DNA from: Synechococcales cyanobacterium CNB
GTDB taxonomy: Bacteria; Planctomycetota; Phycisphaerae; Phycisphaerales; UBA1924
Direction of reading: 5' to 3'
Length of the DNA stretch: 64,000 bases
Assembly (NCBI GenBank): GCA_030263455.1
Contig: SZOZ01000006.1
Location: 62,001 to 126,000, forward strand
The notes below the pieces were generated by a model, which saw only the letters and a list, made by a program, of their open reading frames with translations, searched no databases and was not told where the DNA came from. A program made the translations under genes and the position numbers. Within the stretch, counting starts at the first letter, position 1. Each line of letters begins with the position of its first letter. Positions 35,414-43,598 of this stretch are shown here, in pieces.

Positions 35414-36538
35414 ATGCGAAGGATTCCCCTCGCCCTCGCGTTCTGCTCCGTGTTCACGCTCGTCTGCACCCACGCCACGGGGCAGGAGACAACCCCGCAC
35501 GACCCTGCGCTTCCGTCCGAACGGCGCGATGCGCCGAGCATGATCGTCGACCGTCCGCTGCACGACTTCGGCTCGATTCTCGACGATCGGCCCGTGACAA
35601 CGCGGTTCACGTTCGTCAACGACGGATCGGCGACCCTCCGCATCACCGGCATCGCGCCGAGCTGCAAGTGCACGAGCGGCGTCATCGAGACAGCAGAGTG
35701 CGATCCTGGCGAATCGGGCGCGATCTCCGTGTCGTTCGACCCGAGCGGACGCGACGGGGCTCAGGCCCAGTTCGTCACGCTCTCGACCAACGACCCCGAG
35801 CGACCCACCGTCAGGCTCGACATCCGGGCGAACGTCAGGCCGCTCGTGTTCGCCTCGCCCCGCGCCGCCGGCTTCGGAAGCGTGGAGAAGGACCATATCG
35901 CTGAAACCACGCTGCTGATCGCCGGTCGCACCGACGATTTCAGGGTGCTCGAAGCCCTTGCCGACAACCCGGACCTCATCCGCGTCGAAATCGGCGACAC
36001 CGAACTCCGCGAGTTCGAGGGCGAGCCGGAACCCCTCCCCAGCACGGCGTTGAAGGTCCGCCTCCTCAAGGGCACGCCGGTCGGCCTCCTGCGCCAGTTC
36101 ATCACCATCCGCACCAACGACCCCCGCCGAGAAACGCTCCGCGTCGACGCCGTCGCCTCCGTCGTCGGCGATATCGAAGTGACGCCGGAACGCATCCAGC
36201 TCGGCGCGATCGTCATCGGCGAATCGGTCGAACGCGAGATCGTGATCCGCTCACGCTCCGGCAGGCCCTTCACCATCCGCGACGTCAAGAACACCACCGC
36301 CGACCCCGACGCTTGCCGCGTCACCCTCACGCCCATCGCAGGCCCCGACGGCACACCGCCGAGCGCATACACCCTGACCCTCAAGATCACCATGCCCGAA
36401 CACGGCCGCGCCGTCCGCGGGCACCTCACCATCCAAACCGACGTCGATCGGGAGTGGACAAAGTCCGTGATCTACGGAGCTTCCCCGCGTCGCAGACACG
36501 CCCCCACCGCAACCCCCCCCGCCGCACCACCGCGTTGA
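35414..36538 (+). CDS. Exported DUF1573 protein (Ig-like repeats), first copy
   Basis: A 374-residue protein with AAGGAGG before the ATG and a signal peptide (MRRIPLALAFCSVFTLVCTHATGQ). Domain 1 (about 40-140) is a DUF1573 module: DRPLHDFGSILDDRPVTTRFTFVNDGSATLRITGIAPSCKCTSG, including the family's C-x-C motif (CKC). Two further Ig-like stretches repeat the pattern FGSVEKDHIAETTLLIAGR and LGAIVIGESVEREIVIRSRSGRPFTI. The C-terminus is basic and Pro/Ala-rich. It is a paralogue of the next gene, with matching domain order. It belongs to a block with rhodanese and MauE-like genes. Function unknown; a periplasmic thiol-linked role is inference. Confidence 0.86.
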   Translation: MRRIPLALAFCSVFTLVCTHATGQETTPHDPALPSERRDAPSMIVDRPLHDFGSILDDRPVTTRFTFVNDGSATLRITGIAPSCKCTSGVIETAECDPGESGAISVSFDPSGRDGAQAQFVTLSTNDPERPTVRLDIRANVRPLVFASPRAAGFGSVEKDHIAETTLLIAGRTDDFRVLEALADNPDLIRVEIGDTELREFEGEPEPLPSTALKVRLLKGTPVGLLRQFITIRTNDPRRETLRVDAVASVVGDIEVTPERIQLGAIVIGESVEREIVIRSRSGRPFTIRDVKNTTADPDACRVTLTPIAGPDGTPPSAYTLTLKITMPEHGRAVRGHLTIQTDVDREWTKSVIYGASPRRRHAPTATPPAAPPR

Positions 36539-36770
36539 GCGGACACAGGGGTTTCCCCGCCCCGTACAACCCGTCCGCAGATGCCATCGCCGACCGGCGT
36601 GAGATCAGGATCGCTCCCCAACGGGGCGATAGACTTTCCGTGCCACCTCCCCTCTGCTTCGAGCGTATCAGTCGGTACGCGGGGGATCAGGTAGCGACGA
36701 GTTCGCGTTTTGACAGGTGCCGGCTGTGTCGGGCCTCCATGGCCCCAGGCCGGAACAGCGGAGGCGAGCC

Positions 36771-37868
36771 ATGAGATTGTCCGTCATCGCTCTCTTTACT
36801 CTCGCGACGACCCTGCCGGCCGGGATGAGCGCAGCCCAGCTCCTCGACCAGGCCGACGCTCCCAACCGACTCCCGCCGACGCTCGAAGAGCGTGTGCCTC
36901 CCCGCATCGTTTTCGACCGCGACCGACACGACTTCGGGCTGATCCTGGACACCGAGAAGTCCGAGACCGAGTTCGTCTTCGTCAACGAAGGCCCGGGCCT
37001 GCTCCGCATCGAGAGCGCAAAGGGCAGCTGCAACTGCACCGTCCCGGCTCTCAGCAAGACCCAGTTCAAGCCCGGCGAGCGCGGCACCATCAAGGTCGTC
37101 TACGACCCCAAGAACCGCGCGGGCGATCAGCACCAGACCGTCACCGTCACCACCAACGACCCCGAACGGCGCACCATCCAACTCGTCGTCGCCGCCAAGG
37201 TGCGCCCCTCGGTCATCATCGAACCCAGGATGGCCCACTTCGGCCCCGTGGCCAAGGACACGCCCGCAGAACTCGTCATCCGCGTCGCCGGACGCACCCC
37301 TGACTTCAAGGTACTCGAAGCCGTCAGCGACAACGCCGACGTCTTCACGATCACGCTCGGCAAGACCGAACAGGTGAAGTTCGAGGATGAGCCTGAGCCG
37401 CTCCCGACCACGACGCTGACCGTCAAGATGCGCCCGGGTGCGCCCATCGGCCTCATCCGCAACTACCACGCCCGAATCCGCACCAACGACCCGAAGAATG
37501 AGCAACTCCAGGTCGAACTCCTCGCCCAGCACCTCGGCGACCTCGAAATCCTTCCCGAGCGCGTCTCCTTCGGCGCGGTCCGCATCGGCGACACCTTCGA
37601 GCAGGAGGTCGTCATCCGCTCCCGAACCGGAACCCCGTTCACAATCCTCGACGTCGAGGACCGCAACCCCGACCCCGATGCTGTCAAGATCACCCTCGCC
37701 CCGCAGTCCCCCAACGGCGGGAGCAAGGCCCCGGCCTACGTCCTGCGCATCTCGGGACAGATCGGCGAGAACGGACGCGGCGTCAGAGGGCTGCTCATCG
37801 TCCACACCGACGTCGAACGCGAGCAGACCATGAGCATCCCCTACTTCGCCTCCGTCCGTCGCAACTGA
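36771..37868 (+). CDS. Exported DUF1573 protein (Ig-like repeats), second copy
   Basis: A 365-residue paralogue of the preceding protein, with GGAGG upstream and a signal peptide (MRLSVIALFTLATTLPAGMSAAQ). DUF1573 core: DRDRHDFGLILDTEKSETEFVFVNEGPGLLRIESAKGSCNCTVP (C-x-C as CNC), then TVTTNDPERRTIQLVVAAKV. Later segments match the first copy closely (FKVLEAVSDNADVFTITLG... EDEPEPLPTTTLTVKMRPGAPIGLIRNY; FGAVRIGDTFEQEVVIRSRTGTPFTILDVED). The pair clearly arose by tandem duplication. 232 nt separate them. The rhodanese gene starts 18 nt downstream, so this copy is probably in an operon with it. Confidence 0.87.
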   Translation: MRLSVIALFTLATTLPAGMSAAQLLDQADAPNRLPPTLEERVPPRIVFDRDRHDFGLILDTEKSETEFVFVNEGPGLLRIESAKGSCNCTVPALSKTQFKPGERGTIKVVYDPKNRAGDQHQTVTVTTNDPERRTIQLVVAAKVRPSVIIEPRMAHFGPVAKDTPAELVIRVAGRTPDFKVLEAVSDNADVFTITLGKTEQVKFEDEPEPLPTTTLTVKMRPGAPIGLIRNYHARIRTNDPKNEQLQVELLAQHLGDLEILPERVSFGAVRIGDTFEQEVVIRSRTGTPFTILDVEDRNPDPDAVKITLAPQSPNGGSKAPAYVLRISGQIGENGRGVRGLLIVHTDVEREQTMSIPYFASVRRN

Positions 37869-37886
37869 CTGGTAGGCAACCGCCAC

Positions 37887-38543
37887 ATGGCCGAGCCGGA
37901 CACCCGCGCCGCTTCCCGGACGACCACCGCCCACCGCGGCGGAGTGTCCGTCGTCCTCATGCGCGCGCTCACGCTCTTCGGCTTCGCCGTCCTGGTCGCC
38001 GGCGCGCATTGGTGGACGACCCCCAACATCCGCGTCCGTGCCGGCGAAGGACGCCCCGAAGGCCCCCTCATCCCCCCCCCTGATCGCCCACGCCTCGATC
38101 CCGGCGCCGACACCCCGGAGCCGACCGACGCGACCGGCGAAGCCAAGCCCGACTACGCCGCCGCGCTCGCCGCCTGGCTGGACGCCCTCCCCACCGAGAT
38201 CGGTACCGACGCCGCCTTCCGCCTCTGGGACGAGAACCTCGCCCTCTTCATCGACGCCCGCCCCGTCGAGGAGTACGAGGCCGGCCACATCCCGGGCGCG
38301 TTCAACGTGCCACCCTCGAAAATCTCCGGCATCTCCGCCCTGCTCGACTTCATGGGGCCGGGCGACCGCATCGTCGTCTACTGCGAGGGCGGTTCCTGCG
38401 ACGCCTCCCACCTCGTCGCCATCCGCCTTGAAGACCTCGGCATCACCACCGTCCACATCGACGTGGACGGCTACCCGGGTTGGGCAGCCGCGGGGCACGA
38501 GACCGCTCAAGGACCCGACGAACTCCTGAGGTGGGACGAGTGA
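37887..38543 (+). CDS. Membrane-anchored rhodanese-like protein
   Basis: A 218-residue protein with one N-terminal membrane segment (MRALTLFGFAVLVAGAHWW, about 25-43), a Pro/Asp-rich linker, and a rhodanese domain (about 105-210): LFIDARPVEEYEAGHIPGAFNVP, DRIVVYCEGGSCDASHLVAIRL and VDGYPGWAAAGH. The active-site loop is CEGGSCD, with the catalytic-position Cys followed by a second Cys five residues later, unlike the standard single-Cys CRSGxR loop. It overlaps the MauE-like gene by 4 nt (GTGA). Context suggests periplasmic sulfur or disulfide chemistry. A 9-C run at 38073-38081 lies in the linker. Confidence 0.85.
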   Translation: MAEPDTRAASRTTTAHRGGVSVVLMRALTLFGFAVLVAGAHWWTTPNIRVRAGEGRPEGPLIPPPDRPRLDPGADTPEPTDATGEAKPDYAAALAAWLDALPTEIGTDAAFRLWDENLALFIDARPVEEYEAGHIPGAFNVPPSKISGISALLDFMGPGDRIVVYCEGGSCDASHLVAIRLEDLGITTVHIDVDGYPGWAAAGHETAQGPDELLRWDE

Positions 38544-39028
38544 GCGGCCCCCCCCCAATCGTGAAGGTCGTGCTGTTGCTCGTCCGGCTCGCGCTGGCGG
38601 CCGTCTTCGCCTTCGCCGCCGCCCTCAAGATCGCCGACCCCCAGGCCTTCGCCTTCAGCATCCACGGGTTCAAGATCGTCCCAGAGCAACTTGTTCCCGC
38701 CGCGGCCTTCGTCGTTCCCTGGACCGAGATGGTCTGCGCTGCCGCGATCGTGCTCGGCCTCTGGTCCCGCTCCGCCGCCCTGATCCTCTCGGTCATGCTC
38801 CTCGCTTTCATCGGGGCGATTGTCTCCGCCCTCCTCCGCACGGACGTGGACCCCAAGTGTGGCTGCTTCGGCGACTTCGGCCTCCTGTGCCCCCCCGACA
38901 AAATCGGCTGGTGCAACGTCGCCCAGAACATCCTGCTGCTGGTCGGCAGCGCGGCCGTCACCATCTGGGGCGCGGGCTACCTCAGCCTCGACGCCCTCAC
39001 CCGCCGCCCTGCCGCCGGCCAGGCATAG
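38540..39028 (+). CDS. MauE/DoxX-like membrane protein
   Basis: A 162-residue protein with four hydrophobic helices (VVLLLVRLALAAVFAFAAALKI, LVPAAAFVVPWTEMVCAAAIVLGL, AALILSVMLLAFIGAIVSALL, NILLLVGSAAVTIWGAGYL). The KCGCFGDFG motif between helices 3 and 4, followed by CPPDKIGWC, is typical of MauE/DoxX-type proteins proposed to pass reducing equivalents across the membrane. The GTG start overlaps the rhodanese stop. Together with the two DUF1573 proteins (each with C-x-C) and the rhodanese it suggests a membrane thiol-redox module. Confidence 0.86.
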   Translation: MSGPPPIVKVVLLLVRLALAAVFAFAAALKIADPQAFAFSIHGFKIVPEQLVPAAAFVVPWTEMVCAAAIVLGLWSRSAALILSVMLLAFIGAIVSALLRTDVDPKCGCFGDFGLLCPPDKIGWCNVAQNILLLVGSAAVTIWGAGYLSLDALTRRPAAGQA

Positions 39029-39116
39029 ACCTCCGTCTTCGGCGAACCTACCGTTGCCTCCCAAGACCGTCGCCCGGGCTGTCCTCCGGGCCGCACAGAC
39101 CATGACGGAGCGATCG

Positions 39117-39359
39117 ATGAGCAGGTTCTCTCGTTTCCAGGCACCGACCAGGACCAACGTCGTCAAGACCTCCGGCAAGGGTGTCGAGTACGTCGATTGG
39201 AAGGACTACGACACCCTCCGTCGGATGATGAGCCCCAACGGCAAGATCTACGGCCGCAAGCGCCTCGGCACCACCGCGCGCGAGCAGAAACTCGTCGCCC
39301 AGGCCATCAAGCGCGCCAGGTACATGGGCCTGCTGCCCTACACCTCCGCCACGCTCTGA
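39117..39359 (+). CDS. rpsR: 30S ribosomal protein S18
   Basis: An 80-residue basic protein; GGAG lies 7 nt before the ATG at 39117 (an in-frame ATG at 39102 is possible but less well placed). The core VEYVDWKDYDTLRRMMSPNGKIYGRKRLGTTAREQKLVAQAIKRARYMGLLPYT is the S18 signature. S18 sits with S6 on the 30S platform; no rpsF or ssb is next to it, so the usual S6-SSB-S18 operon is not kept here. Confidence 0.96.
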   Translation: MSRFSRFQAPTRTNVVKTSGKGVEYVDWKDYDTLRRMMSPNGKIYGRKRLGTTAREQKLVAQAIKRARYMGLLPYTSATL

Positions 39360-39366
39360 ACCGACC

Positions 39367-39882
39367 GTGCCCGACACCTCCGCCACCGCGGCCACACGCC
39401 GACGCGACTACTCGCGGGTGCAACCTGTCATCGCGCCCGCCTCGTCGCGCGAGGTACGCATGCAGGCGGTCGCGGATGCCCTCTGGGATGCCTTCTCGAA
39501 CGAGGGCTACTCATGGGTCGGTTTCTACGTGAAACCGGGTGACCGCGACGAACTGGTCCTCGGCCCGCGCCGAGACAAGCCCGCCTGCTCGCCCATCGGC
39601 CTGCACGGCGCGTGCGGCCGCGCATGGCGGGAACGACGCGCCCTCGTCGTCCGCGATGTCGCTTCACTCGGCAGGAACTACGTCGCCTGCGATCCGCGCG
39701 ACCGCTCCGAGGTCGTCGTCCCCATGCTCGACCCGAGCGGCGAGTGCTGGGGCGTCCTCGACGCCGACAGCCATGACGTCGGCGCGTTCAGCGACAATGA
39801 CGCCGACGCTCTCGCGGAACTGCTCGTCCGTGCCGGCTTGTCCTCGGCTGCCGTCGCCTCGCGCACGCCGATCGTCATCTGA
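39367..39882 (+). CDS. GAF-domain protein, free methionine-(R)-sulfoxide reductase-like
   Basis: A 171-residue single GAF domain starting with GTG 7 nt after rpsR. The pattern YSWVGFYVKPGDRDELVLGP, KPACSPIGLHGACGRA, NYVACDPRDRSEVVVPM and CWGVLDADSHDVGAFSDNDADALAELL matches fRMsr, which reduces free Met-R-sulfoxide. The three catalytic-type cysteines are C74, C83 and C108. In E. coli fRMsr the first two are ten residues apart; here they are nine, a one-residue deletion in the loop. The protein is probably a reductase, but a sensory GAF role cannot be excluded. Confidence 0.84.
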   Translation: MPDTSATAATRRRDYSRVQPVIAPASSREVRMQAVADALWDAFSNEGYSWVGFYVKPGDRDELVLGPRRDKPACSPIGLHGACGRAWRERRALVVRDVASLGRNYVACDPRDRSEVVVPMLDPSGECWGVLDADSHDVGAFSDNDADALAELLVRAGLSSAAVASRTPIVI

Positions 39883-40019
39883 CGGGTCTCACGCAGAAGC
39901 GCGGAGAACGCGGAGAGAGCGAAAGTGACGGTGCCGGGAGGACGACCGCATCGCGGTTTCCCGTCCTTCCCGACCCCTGCCGTACGCTCAGCGTGCGCCG
40001 CGCCTCCGCGTGAGAACGC

Positions 40020-40673
40020 TCAGAATGGCGGCTCGCTGCCGAACGTCAGCCACTCCCCCGTCTTCGGCCGCCGGAAGGCCAGCGTCGCCGCGTGCAGCAT
40101 CATGCGCTCCGCCGGCGCGCCGGTCCCGTACAGCGGGTCGCCCACGATCGGAGCGCCGATGCCGCCTCGCTCGCGCGGCGTCGCGGCGTGGACGCGGAGT
40201 TGGTGCGTGCGGCCGGTGAGCGGACGAAACTCGACGCGCGTTCGTCCCGCCTCTCGTCCGATCACGCGCCAGAACGTCACCGATGGCTTGCCGCGTTCGG
40301 CGTCCACCATCTGCCTGGGGCGGTTGGGCCAGTCCGCGATGATCGGCAGGTCGACCCGCCCCTCGTCGCCCTCGACCTCGCCCCCCAGCAGGGCGACGTA
40401 ACGCTTCTCCGTCTTGCGATGCTCGAACTGGCATGAGAGCGTGCGGTGGGTCTGCGCATCCAGCGCGACGACCATCAGGCCGCTCGTCTCGAAGTCGAGC
40501 CGGTGGACGGCCATCGGGCCTGTGGCCTCGGCGATGAGCGCGGCGACGCGGGCCGCCACGCAGTCGGCCTTGTCCGGCCCGCGCCCGGGAACGGAGAGCA
40601 GCCGGGTCGGCTTGTCCACGACAACGAAGCCGTCCTCGCGGTGCACGACCGGGATGCCGGGATCGGGCTGCAC
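40020..40673 (-). CDS. RluA-family pseudouridine synthase
   Basis: I start at GTG 40673, giving VQPDPGIPVVHREDGFVVVDKPTRLLSVPG and 217 residues, the usual length of the RluA members that lack an S4 domain; the open frame reaches 40826 but that extension overlaps the divergent gene and is arginine-rich. The catalytic motif is AVHRLDFETSGLMVVA (Asp in HRLD), followed by TEKRYVALLGGEVEGDEG, FRPLTGRTHQLRVHAATP and GAPIVGDPLYG. The enzyme isomerises uridine in rRNA or tRNA; the target site is not determinable. No ribosome site is visible at this GTG. Confidence 0.88.
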   Translation of the reverse strand: MQPDPGIPVVHREDGFVVVDKPTRLLSVPGRGPDKADCVAARVAALIAEATGPMAVHRLDFETSGLMVVALDAQTHRTLSCQFEHRKTEKRYVALLGGEVEGDEGRVDLPIIADWPNRPRQMVDAERGKPSVTFWRVIGREAGRTRVEFRPLTGRTHQLRVHAATPRERGGIGAPIVGDPLYGTGAPAERMMLHAATLAFRRPKTGEWLTFGSEPPF

Positions 40674-40744
40674 GAGAGGACGGTACGCGGCTACCCTTGC
40701 CCGCCGAGCAACGATGCCGGCCGATGCACCCTTGGAAACCCACG

Positions 40745-42022
40745 ATGATGCGTTCCGCCGCCGCCGTGTTCTCTTGCTCCTGTGTCTTCGCGGCGACGGC
40801 CGCGCACGCACAGCCCGTCGGTACACCGAGCGGCGAACCGCTCGACTGGCGTGCGCTGGAACCGCCGGTCCTCCGTCGGCACGTGCAGTTGACGTCGCGC
40901 GATCGGTTTCTCCGCGCCGGCGAGCAGTATTTCAACGCCGATGCGTCATGGGTCATCTTCCAGGCCATCCCCGTGCCTCCGGCCGGCGTTCGCCCGGACG
41001 CGCACTACTCGATGTATGTCGCCAAGGTTGTCTACGACGACACGGGCAACCCCGTCGCGCTCGACGAGCCCATCCTCGTCAGCCCGCCCGGCTCGGCGAA
41101 CACGTGCGGCTGGTTCCATCCGCTCCGTCCCTGGGAGGTCATGTTCGGTTCCACGCTCGTGCAGCCCGCCGAGCACAGCGGTCCCGGCTACCAGCGCGGC
41201 GAGGGGCGCTACGTCTGGCAGTTCCCGTCGGAGATGGAGGTCGTCACGCGCGTCGTGCCCGAAATCTGGCGCGCGATGCACCCCGGCCAGCCGCAGCCCG
41301 CGTGGGAGCCGAAGCAACTCGCCCCGACGCCCCTCTTCGAACGCCCGGGATATGACGCCGAGTGCTCGTGGTCGGCCGACGGCCGCTTCGTTCTCTACGC
41401 GAACGTGGACGATGAAAAGAGCGCACGCCTCGGAAAGCCGGACGCCGACATCTACGTCTACGACACCCGCACCGGTCGGCACACGCCCATCGTCGTCGCG
41501 GACGGATACGACGGCGGCCCGTTCTTCTCCCCCGACGGGGAGTGGATCTGCTACCGCTCCGACCGCAGGGGCGACAACGAACTGCAGCTCTTCGTCGGCG
41601 AACTCGACTTCGACGCGGACGGCGCGCCCGCAGGCCTCAAGCGCGAGATCGCCCTGAGCGACAACGCCTACGTCAACTGGGCGCCCTTCTGGCACCCCTC
41701 GATGGAGTTCATCGTCTACGCGACCAGCGAGGTCGGGCACCACAACTACGAGGTCTTCGCCGTCCAGTTCGACCCGGACACCCCGCTGAAGGACCTGTGG
41801 CGCGTCCGCATCACGCACGCGGACGGGTTCGACGGCCTGCCGGCGTTCAGCGCGGACGGCCGGCACGTGCTGTGGGTCGCGCAGCGCGGCCCGCTCGCCG
41901 AGAGCGAGCAGCGGCCGAGCAGCCAGATCTGGGCCGCCGAGTTCAACGCCGACGCGCTGCGCAGCCTCGCCCGCGAGCACGCCCCGGGCGACGATCGCCC
42001 GCGTACCCTTCCGGGCGAATGA
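40745..42022 (+). CDS. Exported TolB-like (PD40) beta-propeller protein
   Basis: A 425-residue protein starting MMRSAAAVFSCSCVFAATAAHAQ, a signal peptide; GGA lies 8 nt upstream. Propeller blades of the TolB/WD40-like PD40 type are visible: YDAECSWSADGRFVLYANVDD, YDGGPFFSPDGEWICYRSDRRGDNELQLF, YVNWAPFWHPSMEFIVYATSEVGHHNYEVF and GFDGLPAFSADGRHVLWVA. These are common in periplasmic proteins and some peptidase partners. It overlaps the following esterase-like gene by ATGA, so the two are probably made together. Function unknown. Confidence 0.86.
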   Translation: MMRSAAAVFSCSCVFAATAAHAQPVGTPSGEPLDWRALEPPVLRRHVQLTSRDRFLRAGEQYFNADASWVIFQAIPVPPAGVRPDAHYSMYVAKVVYDDTGNPVALDEPILVSPPGSANTCGWFHPLRPWEVMFGSTLVQPAEHSGPGYQRGEGRYVWQFPSEMEVVTRVVPEIWRAMHPGQPQPAWEPKQLAPTPLFERPGYDAECSWSADGRFVLYANVDDEKSARLGKPDADIYVYDTRTGRHTPIVVADGYDGGPFFSPDGEWICYRSDRRGDNELQLFVGELDFDADGAPAGLKREIALSDNAYVNWAPFWHPSMEFIVYATSEVGHHNYEVFAVQFDPDTPLKDLWRVRITHADGFDGLPAFSADGRHVLWVAQRGPLAESEQRPSSQIWAAEFNADALRSLAREHAPGDDRPRTLPGE

Positions 42023-43578
42023 ACGAACCCGACGATTTCGGGCTGAGCGTCGTGCGCACCCTCGCGCACGTCGCGGACACCGCGCCATCCCCGCCGCACT
42101 CCGTCTTCTGGAAGCGGTGGCGCGAGGCGGCGTTCGCGTCCGAGCCTGCCCTCGAGCCGTGGACGCACGGCGAGCGCGACCCAGGCGACCCGACCGCCCA
42201 ACTCTGGTTCGAGAGCGTGCGCGGCGTGCGAATCGGCTGCACCCTCGTCGAACCGCCGGAGGGCGTGCCGGTGCGAGCCGGCCTCGTCTCGCTCCACGGC
42301 TACGGCAGACCCCCTCGCCTTGCCGAGGACGCGGTTCGCTGGCAGGCGGTCGCGGCGCGAGGCGTCGCCGTGCTCATCGTCCGCGTGCGCGGCTACCCAG
42401 GCTCGCAGGTGGACGCCGGCGACCTCTGCTCGCCGTCCGTCGCTCCGTTCGGCTGGATCGGCGTGGGGCTTGACACGGAGGTGCACGCGCCCGAGGACGC
42501 GATGCACTGGGTGCTGCCGCAGGCCGTCGCCGACGCCGCGAACGCCTGCCGGGCGCTCGCGCGGCGCCTCCGCGAGCACGCCGACTCCGAGACGCCGATC
42601 TATCTGCACGGCACGTCGTTCGGCGGCGGGCTGGCGATCATCGCCGCCTCCGCGCTCGTCCCGGTGCTGCGCATCGACCGCGTCGCCGTGGCCCTGCCGA
42701 GCCTCGGCGACTGGACCTGGCGGCTCGAGGAACGCTCACGCTGCGCCCGCGGCCTGGGCGCGGAGGTCTGGGCGGTTCTCGCCGCGAACCATCTCCGACG
42801 TGATCGCATCGTGGAGACGCTCCGCCTCTGCGACGCGGCCGTCCACGCCGCCCGTGTCCGCTGCCACGCCCTCGGTATGTTGGCCGAACGAGACGACACC
42901 GTTCCCGCGCCGGCCGCCGCGGGAGTCTTCAACGCCCTCGGCGCGGACCCGGGCCGGCGCTGGCGGTTCGTCGTTCCCTACGGGCACTTCGACGGCGGGA
43001 TCGCCAACGCCCGCCGGCACGCGCTCTTTGATCGGTGTCTAGTCGACTTCCTCGATCCGACCAGGCGCCCCGGCGATTCGATGGGGCCGTGGCTCGCCTC
43101 GCTCGCGTCGGGCCAGCGCGGGCCGGGCGAGAGCGCCCGCCCGGGCGCGGCCGGGCAACCCGCGCTCTTCGAAGCCGGGCAGGAGGCGAGCGACGCCGCG
43201 CTCATCACCGCGTACGAGCGCGAAGGGAGGACGCTCGACGACCTGCCGTACACGCCCGAGTTCGCCTCGCTCTTCGCCGCCGTGAAGGAGACGACGGGCC
43301 TCGACGAGCGCGGCGTCTTTCACCGCCTGCACAACCTCCGCAAGGCGGGACGGCTGCCGCGCCTGGGACGTGCCGCTGCCTCCCCGCCCCGGATCGACGA
43401 GCGCGAGGAGGCGCTGCTGTCGTCGCTCGTCGTCGAGGCCGTCGGCACGCTCGGCCAGCGCGACCGGCTTCCCTACACGCCGGAGTTCGAGTCGCTCGTC
43501 GCGCGATTCAACGCCGAGACGGGCCGCCACCTGGCCCCGCACACGGTCTGGCGGCTCGTCGCCAAACTCGCGAAGTGA
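42019..43578 (+). CDS. CE7-like alpha/beta esterase fused to two LPYTPEF repeats
   Basis: A 519-residue protein coupled to the propeller gene by ATGA. Residues 1 to about 355 form an alpha/beta hydrolase of the acetyl-xylan-esterase (AXE1/CE7) type: VSLHGYGRPPRLAEDAVRWQ, VRVRGYPGSQ, nucleophile LHGTSFGGG (S200), acid in LAERDDTVP and base in VPYGHFDGG. No signal peptide. The C-terminal part, after a Gly/Ala/Pro linker, has two copies of a short module starting LPYTPEFxSL (409-415 and 484-490), each followed by a TG and a V-x-R-x3-L helix. The module looks like a small helical or winged-helix fold and is not part of known CE7 esterases. Its role is unknown. Confidence 0.8.
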   Translation: MNEPDDFGLSVVRTLAHVADTAPSPPHSVFWKRWREAAFASEPALEPWTHGERDPGDPTAQLWFESVRGVRIGCTLVEPPEGVPVRAGLVSLHGYGRPPRLAEDAVRWQAVAARGVAVLIVRVRGYPGSQVDAGDLCSPSVAPFGWIGVGLDTEVHAPEDAMHWVLPQAVADAANACRALARRLREHADSETPIYLHGTSFGGGLAIIAASALVPVLRIDRVAVALPSLGDWTWRLEERSRCARGLGAEVWAVLAANHLRRDRIVETLRLCDAAVHAARVRCHALGMLAERDDTVPAPAAAGVFNALGADPGRRWRFVVPYGHFDGGIANARRHALFDRCLVDFLDPTRRPGDSMGPWLASLASGQRGPGESARPGAAGQPALFEAGQEASDAALITAYEREGRTLDDLPYTPEFASLFAAVKETTGLDERGVFHRLHNLRKAGRLPRLGRAAASPPRIDEREEALLSSLVVEAVGTLGQRDRLPYTPEFESLVARFNAETGRHLAPHTVWRLVAKLAK

Positions 43579-43598
43579 CGACACCCCTATCCTGCCCC

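Noticed and set aside
40674-40826. Long N-terminus of the pseudouridine synthase
   Set aside because: It overlaps the signal peptide of the divergent propeller gene and is Arg-rich; the GTG at 40673 gives the normal family length.
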